From Pseudobutyrivibrio xylanivorans (lineage in GTDB: Bacteria; Bacillota; Clostridia; Lachnospirales; Lachnospiraceae): a DNA stretch of 64,000 bases. Shown in pieces: positions 24,700 through 33,416 of this stretch (the first letter of the stretch is position 1; each line of letters starts with the position of its first letter). The DNA lies in contig NZ_CP043028.1 in the NCBI RefSeq assembly GCF_008935055.1, positions 963,901-1,027,900 on the forward strand, read 5' to 3'. Made by a program: the position numbers and the translations under genes. Below the pieces are notes generated by a model that did not search any database, was not told where the DNA came from, and worked only from the letters and a program-made list of their open reading frames with translations.

Positions 24700-25572
24700 T
24701 TATGAAAAATCAACAGTTCCCTGAAGCCAAATTATACCTTTAAAACGTCTTCCTATTGCTGGCTCACCAAAGAGATTATTTTTATTTATACATACCTCTA
24801 AAATCACATCATTACTATCAACTGTCAGTAGAACAAGTTCCTCCATAGTAAGATGATTTACCACATACTTTACATCTAAAATATTTCCTAGAATCTCATA
24901 CTTATCGTTTTCGATTCCATATGGCATGAAAAATGTGGTAACTACACTAAGAATATCCTCCCTAGTAACTCTTCGAGATATTCTCTGGTATAAATCAATT
25001 TCATCCATTGTCAGACTCTCCAAAGCTTCTTCATTGCCTTCTCGAGCCTGCTCAACTAAATTTATACGCTTTTGATTGTTGAGTTTTTCTTTTATCCTGC
25101 TTTTTTCATTATCATGAACAGGTAATAAAATCTTTCCTTCTGTAGAAAGAGCAGCAAGCATAATTTCTTTATCTGCGCTCTTTCCATTTGAAATATTATG
25201 ACGCAGAAACTCTCCCATGTTCTGAAGCTGGAAAATCAGATTAACACCTAATCTGATTTCATCGCACATAACATAGTAATTATCCTTGTCTGTTTGCTTA
25301 ATTACTTCAACATCATTTTTTATTGATACTATGCTGCCGAAGAATGTAGGATAATAGTAATCTAAGATAAATTCATCATTTTCATTATAGATTCCTCTAA
25401 GAACTAATCCTACATTATCTGCAACCATATACCTTAACTCAACAAATTGATTTCCTTCCAAATCAATTGCTGACTCCTGATAATCCGGACGTAATATTAC
25501 TTCATTTACTATCTCTTCAAGTGCGTCTTTATTAAGTTTACTGAAACCTATTGCAGGTAAATATTGATGCAT
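24700..25572 (-). CDS. DUF3881-like protein
   Basis: The 290-residue protein begins MHQYLPAIGFSKL and resembles the DUF3881 family found mainly in Lachnospiraceae. It has no signal peptide or membrane segment and ends in the compact FGEPAIGRRFKGIIWLQGTVDF. No enzymatic motif is visible. It follows the DUF4446 gene after 3 bases, so it belongs to the leftward parA-parB-DUF4446-DUF3881 unit, and may be linked to origin or chromosome biology only by position. A perfect 12-bp hairpin without a T run lies at its 3' end (about 24675-24702). Confidence 0.68.
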   Translation of the reverse strand: MHQYLPAIGFSKLNKDALEEIVNEVILRPDYQESAIDLEGNQFVELRYMVADNVGLVLRGIYNENDEFILDYYYPTFFGSIVSIKNDVEVIKQTDKDNYYVMCDEIRLGVNLIFQLQNMGEFLRHNISNGKSADKEIMLAALSTEGKILLPVHDNEKSRIKEKLNNQKRINLVEQAREGNEEALESLTMDEIDLYQRISRRVTREDILSVVTTFFMPYGIENDKYEILGNILDVKYVVNHLTMEELVLLTVDSNDVILEVCINKNNLFGEPAIGRRFKGIIWLQGTVDFS

Positions 25573-25575
25573 CTA

Positions 25576-26070
25576 TTACATTCCACCTAAAGCTTGTTCT
25601 AGTGCCTGCTTCTCTTCATCTGCAAGCTGAATTATAGAATTTCCATCTATAATCTCCTTAACATAAGTATAGCATCCTTCTCTTGAATGCATAGCATTAA
25701 TTATATATCCTGAATTATTTTCGTTAAGCATGCAAAGTGAAAAACTTAGCTTTCCACCCATCTCATTAAATGCATCATACTTTACAAGTCCAAACTTTTG
25801 GAAGCAGCTTTGCATATTTTTAAATATTGAATCAATATTTCTTTCATTGCTGGCATTAGCTTCAATAAGTTCATCAACCTGCTCTAATCTATAAATCAAA
25901 GTATCCTCTAATGATCTTGCTGTGCTTCCCTGCATAAAAATTCTGTATCTCTTTTTAAGCTTTGACATCTGTACGATGAAAACTATTAAAAGAATCATCA
26001 TAATTAGAACCAATGCTGCAAGTCCTATAATTATGTAATCTGAACTAAATCCTAAATATTGTTCTATCAT
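25576..26070 (-). CDS. DUF4446-family membrane protein
   Basis: The 164-residue protein has one N-terminal transmembrane helix (about 13-35, IIIGLAALVLIMMILLIVFIVQM), a short coiled segment and a cytosolic domain with GLVKYDAFNEMGGKLSFSLCMLNENNSGYI, the DUF4446 signature. The family is often encoded next to chromosomal parB in Firmicutes. Its role is unknown. The position suggests co-expression with parAB. Confidence 0.82.
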   Translation of the reverse strand: MIEQYLGFSSDYIIIGLAALVLIMMILLIVFIVQMSKLKKRYRIFMQGSTARSLEDTLIYRLEQVDELIEANASNERNIDSIFKNMQSCFQKFGLVKYDAFNEMGGKLSFSLCMLNENNSGYIINAMHSREGCYTYVKEIIDGNSIIQLADEEKQALEQALGGM

Positions 26071-26103
26071 GTGTGCTCCTATACCTTACTCTCGAACATA
26101 TGT

Positions 26104-26997
26104 TTATTTTATATTTTCAAGTAGCTCTACTATTCTATTTAATTCATCCTGAGTATAATACTCAATCTCAAGCTTTCCAGACTTGTTATCCTTAGCATTA
26201 ATATATACCTTTGTACCAAGAACACTCTTTAATTTTTCCTGTGTATCCTGATATATAGCAACCAACTGTGGATCAAGCTCTGCAGCTTTTATTTTCTTGT
26301 CAGCTTTCTTATCGTTGATTAGCTTCTTTACTTCACGTTCAACGTCACGCACTGACATCTTCTCATCGAAAGCTCTCTCTGCAAATTCATATTGTTTATC
26401 TGGATCTGTAATTGCAAGCATAGCACGAGCATGACCCGTTGTAAGCTTATCATCTACAATCATGTCCTGAACACGCTTATCAAGCTTCAACAATCTAAGT
26501 GCATTTGTAATAGTTGTTCTGCTTTTCGAAACACGCTCTGCTACCTCATCCTGCTTAAGCTTAAACTCATCAATAAGTCTAGCAAACGCCATAGCTTCTT
26601 CAATAGGATTTAACTGCTCACGCTGGATGTTATCGATAAGAGAAATCTCAACGAACTCCTGCTCGCTAAGTTTCATAATGATTACTGGTACTTTCTTAAA
26701 GCCTGCAATTCTTGCAGCTCTCCATCTACGCTCTCCACCAATAATCTCATAATATTTTCCACGATCCTGAACAATCAATGGGTTAATAATTCCATGAAGT
26801 TTAATATTTTCAGCTAAATCCTGAAGCTTATCCTCATCAAAATTTTTTCTTGGCTGTAGCTTATTAGGCTCAACCTTATTTATATCAACCTCAACTGGTG
26901 CACCATGCTGTTCTGGGTTAACTGCAACTACACCCTCATTCTTATTTACAATAAGAGAATCTAATCCCTTACCAAGTCCTCCCTTTTTTGTAGCCAT
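26104..26997 (-). CDS. parB: Chromosome partition protein ParB (Spo0J type)
   Basis: The 297-residue protein starts KKGGLGKGLDSLI, the chromosomal ParB signature, and has EPNKLQPRKNFDEDKLQDLAENIKLHG-type N-domain motifs, EIIGGERRWRAARIAG (CTP-binding), DNIQREQLNPIEEA, and the parS-binding helix-turn-helix (DEVAERVSKSRTTITNALRLL). It loads at the parS sites just upstream of parA and slides as a CTP-dependent clamp that recruits condensin and organises the origin. It overlaps the parA context with a 2-base gap, so both are in one operon. Confidence 0.97.
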   Translation of the reverse strand: MATKKGGLGKGLDSLIVNKNEGVVAVNPEQHGAPVEVDINKVEPNKLQPRKNFDEDKLQDLAENIKLHGIINPLIVQDRGKYYEIIGGERRWRAARIAGFKKVPVIIMKLSEQEFVEISLIDNIQREQLNPIEEAMAFARLIDEFKLKQDEVAERVSKSRTTITNALRLLKLDKRVQDMIVDDKLTTGHARAMLAITDPDKQYEFAERAFDEKMSVRDVEREVKKLINDKKADKKIKAAELDPQLVAIYQDTQEKLKSVLGTKVYINAKDNKSGKLEIEYYTQDELNRIVELLENIK

Positions 26998-26999
26998 AA

Positions 27000-27770
27000 C
27001 TATATATCCTTTCTTCCGATGATTTCTTTTGCAAGATTACGATAGCTCTCTGCGCCTGTAGACTTTGAATCATAAAGATTAATTGGAAGTCCATGAGAAG
27101 GAGCTTCTGCAAGTCTAACATTTCTAGGAATGATAGTCTGATAAACTGTTGCATTAAGATTATTCTTTACAGTATCAACTACATCTGAAGAAAGATTTGT
27201 TCTGGCATCATACATTGTAAATACAACACCATCTATTTTAAGTTTTGGATTAAGTCTCTGCTGAACAAGATCGATAGTATGAATCAACTGGCTAATTCCC
27301 TCCAATGCGTAATACTCGCACTGAATTGGAACAAGTACTGAATCAGCTGTTGTCATAGCATTGATAGTAAGCATATTAAGTGAAGGAGGACAATCAATAA
27401 TTACATAATCAAAATCATCCTTTACATAATCTACTGCATTACGAAGAATGTATTCCTTTTCATTAATACCAAGAAGTTCAATTTCAGCACCAGCTAAATC
27501 TACATTAGAAGGAATAACTGTAAGATTTGGAATATTTTCCACTTCATACATACATTCCTTAATAATACACTGGTCTAATACTAAATCATAAACAGTATTC
27601 TCACATTCGTCCTTATCTAATCCAAGTCCGCTGGTTGCATTTCCCTGTGGATCAGTATCAATAACAAGAACTTTCTTACCTGCTTCAGCTAAACATGCTG
27701 AAAGATTAATACTCGTTGTAGTCTTACCAACTCCACCTTTTTGGTTGGCAATCGCTATTACTCTCTTCAT
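27000..27770 (-). CDS. parA: Chromosome partition ATPase ParA (Soj)
   Basis: The 256-residue protein has AIANQKGGVGKTTTSINLSA (deviant Walker A), DTDPQGNATSGLG and YVIIDCPPSLN, as in Soj. Soj moves ParB-parS complexes and modulates DnaA activity. It is the first gene of parA-parB-DUF4446-DUF3881. The 298-bp gap upstream holds both parS sites. Confidence 0.97.
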   Translation of the reverse strand: MKRVIAIANQKGGVGKTTTSINLSACLAEAGKKVLVIDTDPQGNATSGLGLDKDECENTVYDLVLDQCIIKECMYEVENIPNLTVIPSNVDLAGAEIELLGINEKEYILRNAVDYVKDDFDYVIIDCPPSLNMLTINAMTTADSVLVPIQCEYYALEGISQLIHTIDLVQQRLNPKLKIDGVVFTMYDARTNLSSDVVDTVKNNLNATVYQTIIPRNVRLAEAPSHGLPINLYDSKSTGAESYRNLAKEIIGRKDI

Positions 27771-27924
27771 TTATTGTCTCCCTCTTTATTTTATAGTCTT
27801 CTCTTCAATAACTTATTAGAGTATATCATTATGAAGTTTTCAATTCTACCAAGAAAATCTGTGCGAATTAGAAATTATTATACTAATAATCACAATATAT
27901 AGTCATATATATAGTATTATATAA

Positions 27925-27940
27925 TGTTTCACGTGAAACA
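27925..27940. promoter_or_regulatory. parS centromere site 1
   Basis: TGTTTCACGTGAAACA is the perfect 16-bp palindromic ParB-binding site known from Bacillus and most bacteria. It lies 155 bp upstream of parA, where ParB could also affect parAB transcription. Confidence 0.97.
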
Positions 27941-28027
27941 TTTATTACTAAAAACAGCAATATCTAGGAGTTGAATCAAATTTCATAGTACTATATTTTG
28001 TGTTTTTTATAGATAAAATACATAAAA

Positions 28028-28043
28028 TGTTTCACGTGAAACA
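28028..28043. promoter_or_regulatory. parS centromere site 2
   Basis: A second perfect TGTTTCACGTGAAACA, 103 bp from site 1. It sits just past the 3' end of the coiled-coil gene at 28069-28575. Confidence 0.97.
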
Positions 28044-28068
28044 TTCCTATATTTAGATTATGCATTAT

Positions 28069-28575
28069 TTATATTGATGAAATTATTTTTTCTAACTCAA
28101 TTTGAGCCCTATAAGGATCCAATAAAATTAAGTCTTTAATATTAGAAAGGCATGCAATTAACTCAGAATTTGAAACACTACTATCAGAAATAACTGATTC
28201 ATCAGCATCAATATCTTGTTGTATAATTTCAGGAGCCTTCACAATGATAGGTGTTTGTTCAATATCTTTATTAGAAATTAAAGCATTAACTTCATCCAAA
28301 CGTCCATCAAAAAAATTCATTTTTTGGAGCTTTTTATCATAGTTTGAATTAAGTTCAACTAAATAATTTCTAATTTCTTCTGCCATTTTATTATTCTTTG
28401 CATTAATATCTCTAGGAGTAAATTCTTTAAAATAAGATTCATTTGAATCTTCTAATAAAGCAAGAAACTTTTTTTCTTCTCTAATTTTAGTTTCAAGCAA
28501 ATCAATATCTTCTTTCAATTGAATCTTTTCAGAAATTAGTTCTTCCTGATATTTTTTTAGGAAGTCTTTAATCAT
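28069..28575 (-). CDS. Hypothetical coiled-coil protein between rsmG and parS
   Basis: The 168-residue protein is not recognised. It has a long N-terminal coiled coil (about residues 8-110, rich in K, E and L), a Pro/Ile/acidic linker (IVKAPEIIQQDIDADESV) and a short helical C-terminus with LIACLSNIKDLILLDPYRAQIELEKII. There is no signal peptide, membrane segment or catalytic motif. It follows rsmG after 40 bases and ends 26 bases before a parS site. The position in the origin cluster invites a role in chromosome organisation, but nothing in the sequence proves one. Confidence 0.65.
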   Translation of the reverse strand: MIKDFLKKYQEELISEKIQLKEDIDLLETKIREEKKFLALLEDSNESYFKEFTPRDINAKNNKMAEEIRNYLVELNSNYDKKLQKMNFFDGRLDEVNALISNKDIEQTPIIVKAPEIIQQDIDADESVISDSSVSNSELIACLSNIKDLILLDPYRAQIELEKIISSI

Positions 28576-28615
28576 AAATATTCCCCCAATGATTATATTT
28601 GTTGAATGTGAAATA

Positions 28616-29335
28616 TTATTTAAGCGGTTCCTTACTAGGAGTACCTGCTTTTCTAGGATAAGCCTTTGGAGTATTTTTCACCTTATCAATAATAATAAAT
28701 GAGCGACTAATATCTGTATCAGGTAAATTAAAATAAGAAGGGTTATTCATTTTTCCGCCAAGCTTTGTGATAGCAGAACCAGATAGTTCAATCTCATCCT
28801 TTATATCACCAGATTTAAAACTAATAAAATATCCATTAATTTTTACAAGAGGAAGACAATACTCAGATAAAGTAGCAATATTTGCAACTGCTCTACTAAC
28901 AACTAAATCAAAATGTTCTCGATAAAGCTTATTACGACCAGCCTCTTCTGCTCTGGAATGAATTAACGTTACATTCTTAAGCCCTAAAGTATCAACGACT
29001 TCCTCTAAAAATTTTATACGCTTATTAAGAGAATCAATCAAAGTAAACTGTAAATTAGGATAAACTATTGCCATAGGTATACCAGGAAATCCTGCTCCAG
29101 TACCAAGATCGCAAACTGTATTTACATCTGAAGGTAAAACCTTACATATTGACAAACTATCAGCAAAATGTTTAAGCTGAACTTCATCAAAATCAGTAAT
29201 AGCTGTAAGATTCATAACCTTATTTTTTTCTACTAACATTTCATAGAACATATCTAACTGATTGATTTGTACATCAGTCAAAGTAAAATTCCATTCTTTC
29301 AATGTATTAATTAAGTAAGAATAATCTCTATTCAT
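28616..29335 (-). CDS. rsmG: 16S rRNA (guanine527-N7)-methyltransferase
   Basis: The 239-residue protein matches RsmG/GidB: MNLTAITDFDEVQLKHFADSL, VCDLGTGAGFPGIPMAI (SAM loop), TLIDSLNKRIKFLEEV and VVSRAVANIATLSEYCLPL. It methylates G527 in 16S rRNA; loss gives low-level streptomycin resistance in other species. It follows mnmG by 18 bases in the standard origin cluster order. Confidence 0.97.
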   Translation of the reverse strand: MNRDYSYLINTLKEWNFTLTDVQINQLDMFYEMLVEKNKVMNLTAITDFDEVQLKHFADSLSICKVLPSDVNTVCDLGTGAGFPGIPMAIVYPNLQFTLIDSLNKRIKFLEEVVDTLGLKNVTLIHSRAEEAGRNKLYREHFDLVVSRAVANIATLSEYCLPLVKINGYFISFKSGDIKDEIELSGSAITKLGGKMNNPSYFNLPDTDISRSFIIIDKVKNTPKAYPRKAGTPSKEPLK

Positions 29336-29353
29336 AATACCTCATCAAAAAAA

Positions 29354-31231
29354 TTAATCTTTATATGTTTCAAGATAAACTAAAAGTACAGAAATATCTG
29401 CTGGACTAACACCAGAGATTCTTGATGCCTGTCCAATATTAGCTGGACGTAATTTAGTAAGCTTTTGTCGCGCTTCAATACGCAAGCTTGGTACATCCTC
29501 ATAATTTATATTTTGTGGTATAACTTTAGATTCAAGCTTTTTAAATTGTTTAACCTGTTTTTCCTGACGAGTAAGATATCCTTCATACTTAATATAAATA
29601 TTAACTTCTTCCCTAACTTCATCAGAAAGTTCAGGTCTATCTGGATCAATTGGAGCAAGCTTATTATAATCAAGCTCAGGTCTACGAATTAAATCAACTA
29701 GTTTTATACCATTAGAAAGAGGAATACTACCGTAAGATTCAAGAAGCTGCTGAACCTCTTTACGAGCACCAATATTTATTTCTTTTACACGAGCAACCTC
29801 TTCTTCTATAAGTTTTTCCTTCTCAACGACATGTTCATACCGTTCTTTAGGTAAAAGACCAACCTCGTAACCAATTTTAGAGAGGCGTAAATCTGCATTA
29901 TCCTGTCTAAGTAAAAGCCTATACTCAGCACGAGAAGTCATCATACGATAAGGCTCTTTTGTCTCCTTAGTAACAAGATCATCAATTAAAACACCAATAT
30001 AGGAATTACTTCGATCAAGAATCATAGGATCTTTTCCAAGTAATTTAAGGGCGGCATTAATACCAGCAACTAATCCCTGAGCAGCAGCTTCCTCATATCC
30101 ACTGCTACCATTAAACTGCCCAGCCGCAAAAAGACCATCAATATCTTTGAATTCCAATGAAGCTTTAAGTTGAGTAGCATTAATACAATCATACTCAATA
30201 GCATAAGCATTACGAACAATCTTACAATTTTCCAAACCTGGAACAGTATGGTACATTTCATACTGAACGTCCTCAGGCATTGAAGAGCTCATACCACCAA
30301 TATACATTTCATTAGTATTAAGACCTTCTGGTTCAACAAATAACTGATGACGATTCTTATCAGAAAATCTAACAACCTTGTCCTCAATACTTGGACAGTA
30401 TCTAGGACCAGTACCTTCTATTACGCCAGAATACATTGGACTTCTATCAAGATTGGCACGAATAATCTCATGAGTCTTTTCATTTGTATAAGTAAGATAA
30501 CAAGCGACCTGCTCAATCTGAACAGAATCTCTAGGCGTACTAAATGAAAATGGAATTACAGGATTATCACCATGCTGTGGTTCCATCTTAGAATAATCAA
30601 TAGAACGACCATCAATTCTAGCCGGAGTACCAGTTTTAAAGCGGTTCATTTCTACATTATTAGCGAGCAATGAATCAGTAAGATGATTAGCAGCCTTTAA
30701 TCCATTAGGACCCGTGTGCTCAATAACATCGCCATAGAGACATCTTGCCCTTAGATAAGTACCAGTACAAATTACTGCAGCTTTACAATGATATGTAGCA
30801 CCTGAAAGAGTTTTTACACCAGTAACCTTTTTATTTTCAATAATTAATTCGGTAATTTCGGCCTGACGAAGAGTAAGATTATCTGTATCCTGCATAGTCT
30901 TTCTCATTCTAAGAGAATATGCAGATTTATCAGCCTGAGCCCTTAGAGAGTGAACAGCAGGTCCCTTTGAACTATTAAGCATCTTGGACTGAATAAATGT
31001 ATGATCGATATTAATACCCATCTGTCCACCAAGAGCATCAAGTTCTCTTACCAAATGACCCTTAGAACTTCCGCCAATATTAGGATTACAAGGCATCAAT
31101 GCAACAGAATCCATACTAACAGTAAAACAAATTGTATTTAAACCCATGCGTGCAGAAGCAAGTGCAGCTTCACAACCAGCATGACCAGCACCAATTACTA
31201 CCACATCATAGGTTTCTTCAACGTAACTCAT
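29354..31231 (-). CDS. mnmG: tRNA uridine 5-carboxymethylaminomethyl modification enzyme MnmG
   Basis: The 625-residue flavoprotein starts [21 protein letters not shown] (FAD Rossmann loop) and has [24 protein letters not shown] and [21 protein letters not shown], the MnmG signatures, plus a C-terminal helical domain for MnmE and tRNA binding. With MnmE it installs cmnm5U at wobble position 34. It lies 93 bases downstream of mnmE, separated by a stable hairpin. Confidence 0.98.
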   Translation of the reverse strand: MSYVEETYDVVVIGAGHAGCEAALASARMGLNTICFTVSMDSVALMPCNPNIGGSSKGHLVRELDALGGQMGINIDHTFIQSKMLNSSKGPAVHSLRAQADKSAYSLRMRKTMQDTDNLTLRQAEITELIIENKKVTGVKTLSGATYHCKAAVICTGTYLRARCLYGDVIEHTGPNGLKAANHLTDSLLANNVEMNRFKTGTPARIDGRSIDYSKMEPQHGDNPVIPFSFSTPRDSVQIEQVACYLTYTNEKTHEIIRANLDRSPMYSGVIEGTGPRYCPSIEDKVVRFSDKNRHQLFVEPEGLNTNEMYIGGMSSSMPEDVQYEMYHTVPGLENCKIVRNAYAIEYDCINATQLKASLEFKDIDGLFAAGQFNGSSGYEEAAAQGLVAGINAALKLLGKDPMILDRSNSYIGVLIDDLVTKETKEPYRMMTSRAEYRLLLRQDNADLRLSKIGYEVGLLPKERYEHVVEKEKLIEEEVARVKEINIGARKEVQQLLESYGSIPLSNGIKLVDLIRRPELDYNKLAPIDPDRPELSDEVREEVNIYIKYEGYLTRQEKQVKQFKKLESKVIPQNINYEDVPSLRIEARQKLTKLRPANIGQASRISGVSPADISVLLVYLETYKD

Positions 31232-31285
31232 TTATAGAACTCCTTTTAAATCACATCACTTTATCGTCGCCAATAAATTGGCTAC

Positions 31286-31326
31286 TGATGCTAACAAGTC
31301 ATCGCATTGCTCGACTTTTAGCATCA
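31286..31326 (-). promoter_or_regulatory. Intercistronic hairpin between mnmE and mnmG
   Basis: On the minus strand TGATGCTAAAAGTC pairs with GACTTGTTAGCATCA (one bulge), and it begins exactly at the mnmE TGA stop codon. No T run follows, so it is more likely an RNA-processing or stability element than a full terminator. Confidence 0.5.
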
Positions 31327-32694
31327 TTTTCCCATACAGAAGGTAGAAAATATCTTATTAGCCAAATCATCATCAATTGTCTCACCAGTGATTTCGCCGA
31401 GATAATTATAAGCATCCATTAAATCAATTGAAAAGAAATCTTCTGGCATCATGTTATCGATAGAATTCAAAACATTAGAAAGGCTATTCTTTGCATTTGA
31501 TAAACATCCCGCCTGTCTTGAATTAGTAATATATAAACTACTATCGATTTTAACCTGTCCACTGAAAAACATATCAGTAATCTTTGACTCAAGAGTCTTA
31601 AGTCCATCCAAACTAACAGATGAAAAAGAAATAACAGGTTTATCATATTTTTTACATATATTTTCCTCGCTAATTTGTGATACGAGGTCAGATTTATTAA
31701 GCAAAATAATAACCTTTTTATGTTTTATCTTATCAATAATGAACTCATCATTCTCATCTAAAGGTCTGGACGAATCAATTACGAATAAAATCAAATCAGC
31801 ATCATCTATAGAATCAATTGCTTTATCGACACCAATTTTTTCAACTACATCATCGGTCTCTCTAATACCAGCTGTATCGATTATATTTAAAGAAACACCA
31901 TTAATAGTAATCTGCTCCTCCAAAGTATCACGAGTTGTACCAGGAATATCAGTAACAATTGCTCTCTCTCGACGAGATAAAGTATTAAGAAGTGATGATT
32001 TTCCAGCATTTGGCTTTCCAAGAATAAGTGTATTAATTCCTTCTCTTAATATATGACCAGAGTTAAATGAATCAATCAAATCATTAATTGATGAGAGCAT
32101 TTCATTTACTTTAGAAGAAAGCTCTTCGGGATACCCAGATAGATCATAATGTTCAGGATCATCTAAAGCTGACTCAATATATGCAGTTTCATACAAAATC
32201 TTATTTCTTAAATCAACAATAATTCTACTGAGTGAACCAGAAAGCTGTTTTATGGAATTTTTCATTGCCAGCTCTGAGTTAGAAGAAATTAAATCCATAA
32301 CCGATTCAGCCTCAGATAAATCAATTCTTCCATTTAAGAAAGCTCTTTTTGTAAATTCACCAGGTTCTGCAATACGAGCACCATTCTTTACTAATAAAGA
32401 AAGAATTTTCTTTAAAATGAGAATTCCACCATGACAATCAATTTCAATGGTATCCTCTGTAGTATAAGACCGAGGGGCCTTCATAATCATAATTAGAACT
32501 TCATCTATTAATTCATCATTGTCATAAATATGTCCGTATTGGATAGTATGACTATCACAATCAGCGATTTTATTCTTTCCACGAAAAATAGAATCCACAA
32601 TAGAAATGGATTCTTCACCGCTAACTCTGATAATCCCAATACCAGAACTATTCATAGATGTTGCAATAGCACATATAGTATCTGATTGATACAT
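31324..32694 (-). CDS. mnmE: tRNA modification GTPase MnmE
   Basis: The 456-residue protein has the folate-binding N-domain (TICAIATSMNSSGIGIIRVSG), a GTPase domain inserted in the helical domain (LGKPNAGKSSLLN for G1, DIPGTTRDT for G2, DTAGIRETDD for G3, LNKSDL for G4), and the C-terminal CxGK motif (FCMGK). It works with MnmG on wobble uridines. It is separated from khpB by a terminator but keeps the conserved khpB-mnmE-mnmG order. Confidence 0.98.
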   Translation of the reverse strand: MYQSDTICAIATSMNSSGIGIIRVSGEESISIVDSIFRGKNKIADCDSHTIQYGHIYDNDELIDEVLIMIMKAPRSYTTEDTIEIDCHGGILILKKILSLLVKNGARIAEPGEFTKRAFLNGRIDLSEAESVMDLISSNSELAMKNSIKQLSGSLSRIIVDLRNKILYETAYIESALDDPEHYDLSGYPEELSSKVNEMLSSINDLIDSFNSGHILREGINTLILGKPNAGKSSLLNTLSRRERAIVTDIPGTTRDTLEEQITINGVSLNIIDTAGIRETDDVVEKIGVDKAIDSIDDADLILFVIDSSRPLDENDEFIIDKIKHKKVIILLNKSDLVSQISEENICKKYDKPVISFSSVSLDGLKTLESKITDMFFSGQVKIDSSLYITNSRQAGCLSNAKNSLSNVLNSIDNMMPEDFFSIDLMDAYNYLGEITGETIDDDLANKIFSTFCMGK

Positions 32695-32715
32695 TGATTC
32701 CTCCTACAAATTAGA

Positions 32716-32751
32716 AAAACAAAGGGCTAGTCTATATTATAAGACTAACCC
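32716..32751 (-). terminator. Terminator between khpB and mnmE
   Basis: On the minus strand GGGTTAGTCT and AGACTAGCCC form a 10-bp stem with one G-T pair, followed by TTTGTTTTT. It could attenuate read-through from the rpmH-khpB unit into mnmE. Confidence 0.8.
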
Positions 32752-32772
32752 TAAAAAATCAAAAGAAGGATT

Positions 32773-33402
32773 TTACTTCTTAAGAGTAATTACAACATAG
32801 CGATATGGCTCCTCACCCTCAGAATGAGTAGCAACACTATTATCATTCTGAAGAGCAGAATGAATAATACGTCTCTCATAAGGATTCATAGCTTCAAGAG
32901 TAACAGCCTTCTTTGTTCTCTTTACTTTGCTAGCCATATTCTTTGCAAGATTCTCAAGTGTTTCTTTTCTACGACGTCTATAATCCTCTGTGTCAATCTT
33001 AACTCTTGTATAATTTTCTGAAGAACGATTAACAGCTAAATTAGTAAGGTACTGTAATGAATCAAGAGTTTGACCACGCTTTCCAATTAAAACACCCATC
33101 TCTGGACCAGCTAAATCAATAGAAAGAGTCTTATCGTTCTCATTAAACTCCATTGAAAGATTAACCTCAAGCTGCATAGCTTCGAAAACACCATCAAGAA
33201 ATTCCTTTGCTACCTGCTTAGGATCCTCTTCTGTAGAAATAACAACCTTAATGATTGCATCCTTAGAACCAATTCCAAGGAAACCTGTGCTTCCTTCTTC
33301 AACTACTTCATATTTAATCTCACTAGAAGTAACACCTAAAGAAACTGTAGCATTAGTAAGAGCGTCACTAACAGTCTTACCTGTAAACTCTTTAAATTCC
33401 AT
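32773..33402 (-). CDS. khpB: KhpB/Jag RNA-binding protein
   Basis: The 209-residue protein has the Jag-N domain (MEFKEFTGKTVSDALTNA, with the GFLGIGSKDAIIKV tail), a KH domain (GPEMGVLIGKRGQTLDSLQYLTNLAVN) and an R3H domain (AMNPYERRIIHSALQNDNSV then SEGEEPYRYVVI). KhpB binds many RNAs with KhpA and influences cell elongation and division in Gram-positives. It follows yidC by 14 bases. Confidence 0.97.
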   Translation of the reverse strand: MEFKEFTGKTVSDALTNATVSLGVTSSEIKYEVVEEGSTGFLGIGSKDAIIKVVISTEEDPKQVAKEFLDGVFEAMQLEVNLSMEFNENDKTLSIDLAGPEMGVLIGKRGQTLDSLQYLTNLAVNRSSENYTRVKIDTEDYRRRRKETLENLAKNMASKVKRTKKAVTLEAMNPYERRIIHSALQNDNSVATHSEGEEPYRYVVITLKK

Positions 33403-33416
33403 TATTTAATTCCCCC

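Noticed and set aside
24675-24702. Terminator at the end of the DUF3881-like gene
   Set aside because: A perfect hairpin (AACCATTAGATT with its complement) exists but no T run follows on the minus strand. Transcription probably continues into tRNA-Arg, whose own terminator is strong.
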